Shown here: piece by piece, positions 14,078 through 14,291 of the stretch
How the letters are laid out: the number at the start of each line of letters is the position of its first letter
Numbering within the stretch: the first letter of the stretch is position 1
Assembly: GCA_043798815.1 (NCBI GenBank)
Contig: JAZDOH010000013.1
Span: forward strand, 1 to 14,291
Direction of reading: 5' to 3'
Length of the DNA: 14,291 bases
DNA from: JAZDOH01 sp043798815
Lineage (GTDB): Bacteria; Patescibacteriota; Gracilibacteria; UM-FILTER-43-11
Translations under genes and position numbers: made by a program
Notes under the pieces: model-generated
Databases searched by the model: none
What the model was told of the DNA's origin: nothing
What the model saw: only the letters and a program-made list of their open reading frames with translations

Positions 14078-14127
14078 TAGTAGTTAAATTCTACTATAAG
14101 TATATAGTATAATATTTTGAGGGTCAA
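14078..14127 (-). promoter_or_regulatory. Antitoxin promoter with two palindromic operator candidates
   Basis: On the minus strand TTGACC (14127-14122) and TATACT (14104-14099) are 17 bases apart, so RNA starts near 14092. One inverted repeat, ACTATA/TATAGT (14093-14098/14103-14108), covers the -10 box. A second, TAGTAG/CTACTA (14078-14083/14091-14096), lies between the RNA start and the ATG. This layout fits repression by the antitoxin itself. Confidence 0.65.
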
Positions 14128-14144
14128 GAATAAAAATCCAAGAC

Positions 14145-14291
14145 TCAAATCTCAAGCCCCCTCGCAGAAGCCCTTGCCTCGCGGCGGGAGCCCTGATTCG
14201 GATTGCTGATCCGCGGAGCATCGTGGACCAGGTCCAGCACACGATCGCGCCGATCCCAACGCGCGTGCAGGGCGCCGCCGGCTTTAACATC
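14145..14291 (-). CDS. Possible C-terminal end of a minus-strand gene (partial, uncertain)
   Basis: An open frame enters at the right edge and runs 48 residues to TGA at 14147-14145, just ahead of the antitoxin promoter. It ends RREARASARGLEI. The stretch is clearly more GC-rich than the rest of the window. Its product is rich in Arg, Asp and Ala (ARWDRRDRVLDLVHD) and matches no family I know. The plus strand is also open here (ALIRIADPRSIVDQVQHTIA), so the strand is not certain. It may be real coding sequence, foreign DNA or a contig-end artefact. Confidence 0.3.
   Translation of the reverse strand, partial: DVKAGGALHARWDRRDRVLDLVHDAPRISNPNQGSRREARASARGLEI

Overview
The window carries 16 protein-coding genes, counting one cut off at the left edge, one frameshifted gene and one doubtful fragment at the right edge, plus one tRNA. 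They are a patchwork of short, mostly housekeeping operons on both strands. Several features suggest a member of the Candidate Phyla Radiation (Patescibacteria), possibly one of its larger-genome lineages because pyrB, pyrC and pyrG are all present. These are very short intergenic gaps, gene starts with no Shine-Dalgarno motif, promoters sitting almost on the start codon, small unknown lipoproteins, an odd wHTH plus Pol-beta-like protein, and a small palindrome inserted in frame in pyrC. TGA is used as an ordinary stop (pyrB, pyrC, obgE, the antitoxin), so the code looks standard. The lineage call is inference from gene style, not from a marker comparison.

Left part (1-3456): the N-terminal two thirds of uvrC on the minus strand. 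Divergent from it are a small P-loop kinase-like gene, then a Bro-N/DinD-like gene with its own good sigma70-type promoter. The DinD-like gene overlaps by ATGA with a winged-helix plus nucleotidyltransferase-like gene, whose C-terminus is cut off by an apparent one-base deletion in a T run.

Centre-left (3414-6846): a lone STAS-domain protein (minus), divergent from trpS, then pyrG, whose promoter predicts a leaderless mRNA, then an unknown 108-residue protein behind a near-perfect consensus promoter.

Centre (6847-9633): a repeat-rich spacer, then a minus-strand run of three lipoprotein genes (one only 52 residues long), rsmG and rlmE. A 26-bp perfect inverted repeat made of heptads separates rsmG from rlmE.

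Right part (9684-14291): tRNA-Gln(UUG) facing pth at a 2-bp distance; obgE-pth on the minus strand; and, divergent from obgE, a translationally overlapping pyrB-pyrC pair for steps 2 and 3 of de novo pyrimidine synthesis (pyrG makes CTP from UTP at the other end of the pathway). After pyrC come a convergent, overlapping Phd-like antitoxin gene with a palindromic promoter and no toxin gene beside it, and a GC-rich end segment that may hold the tail of another gene.
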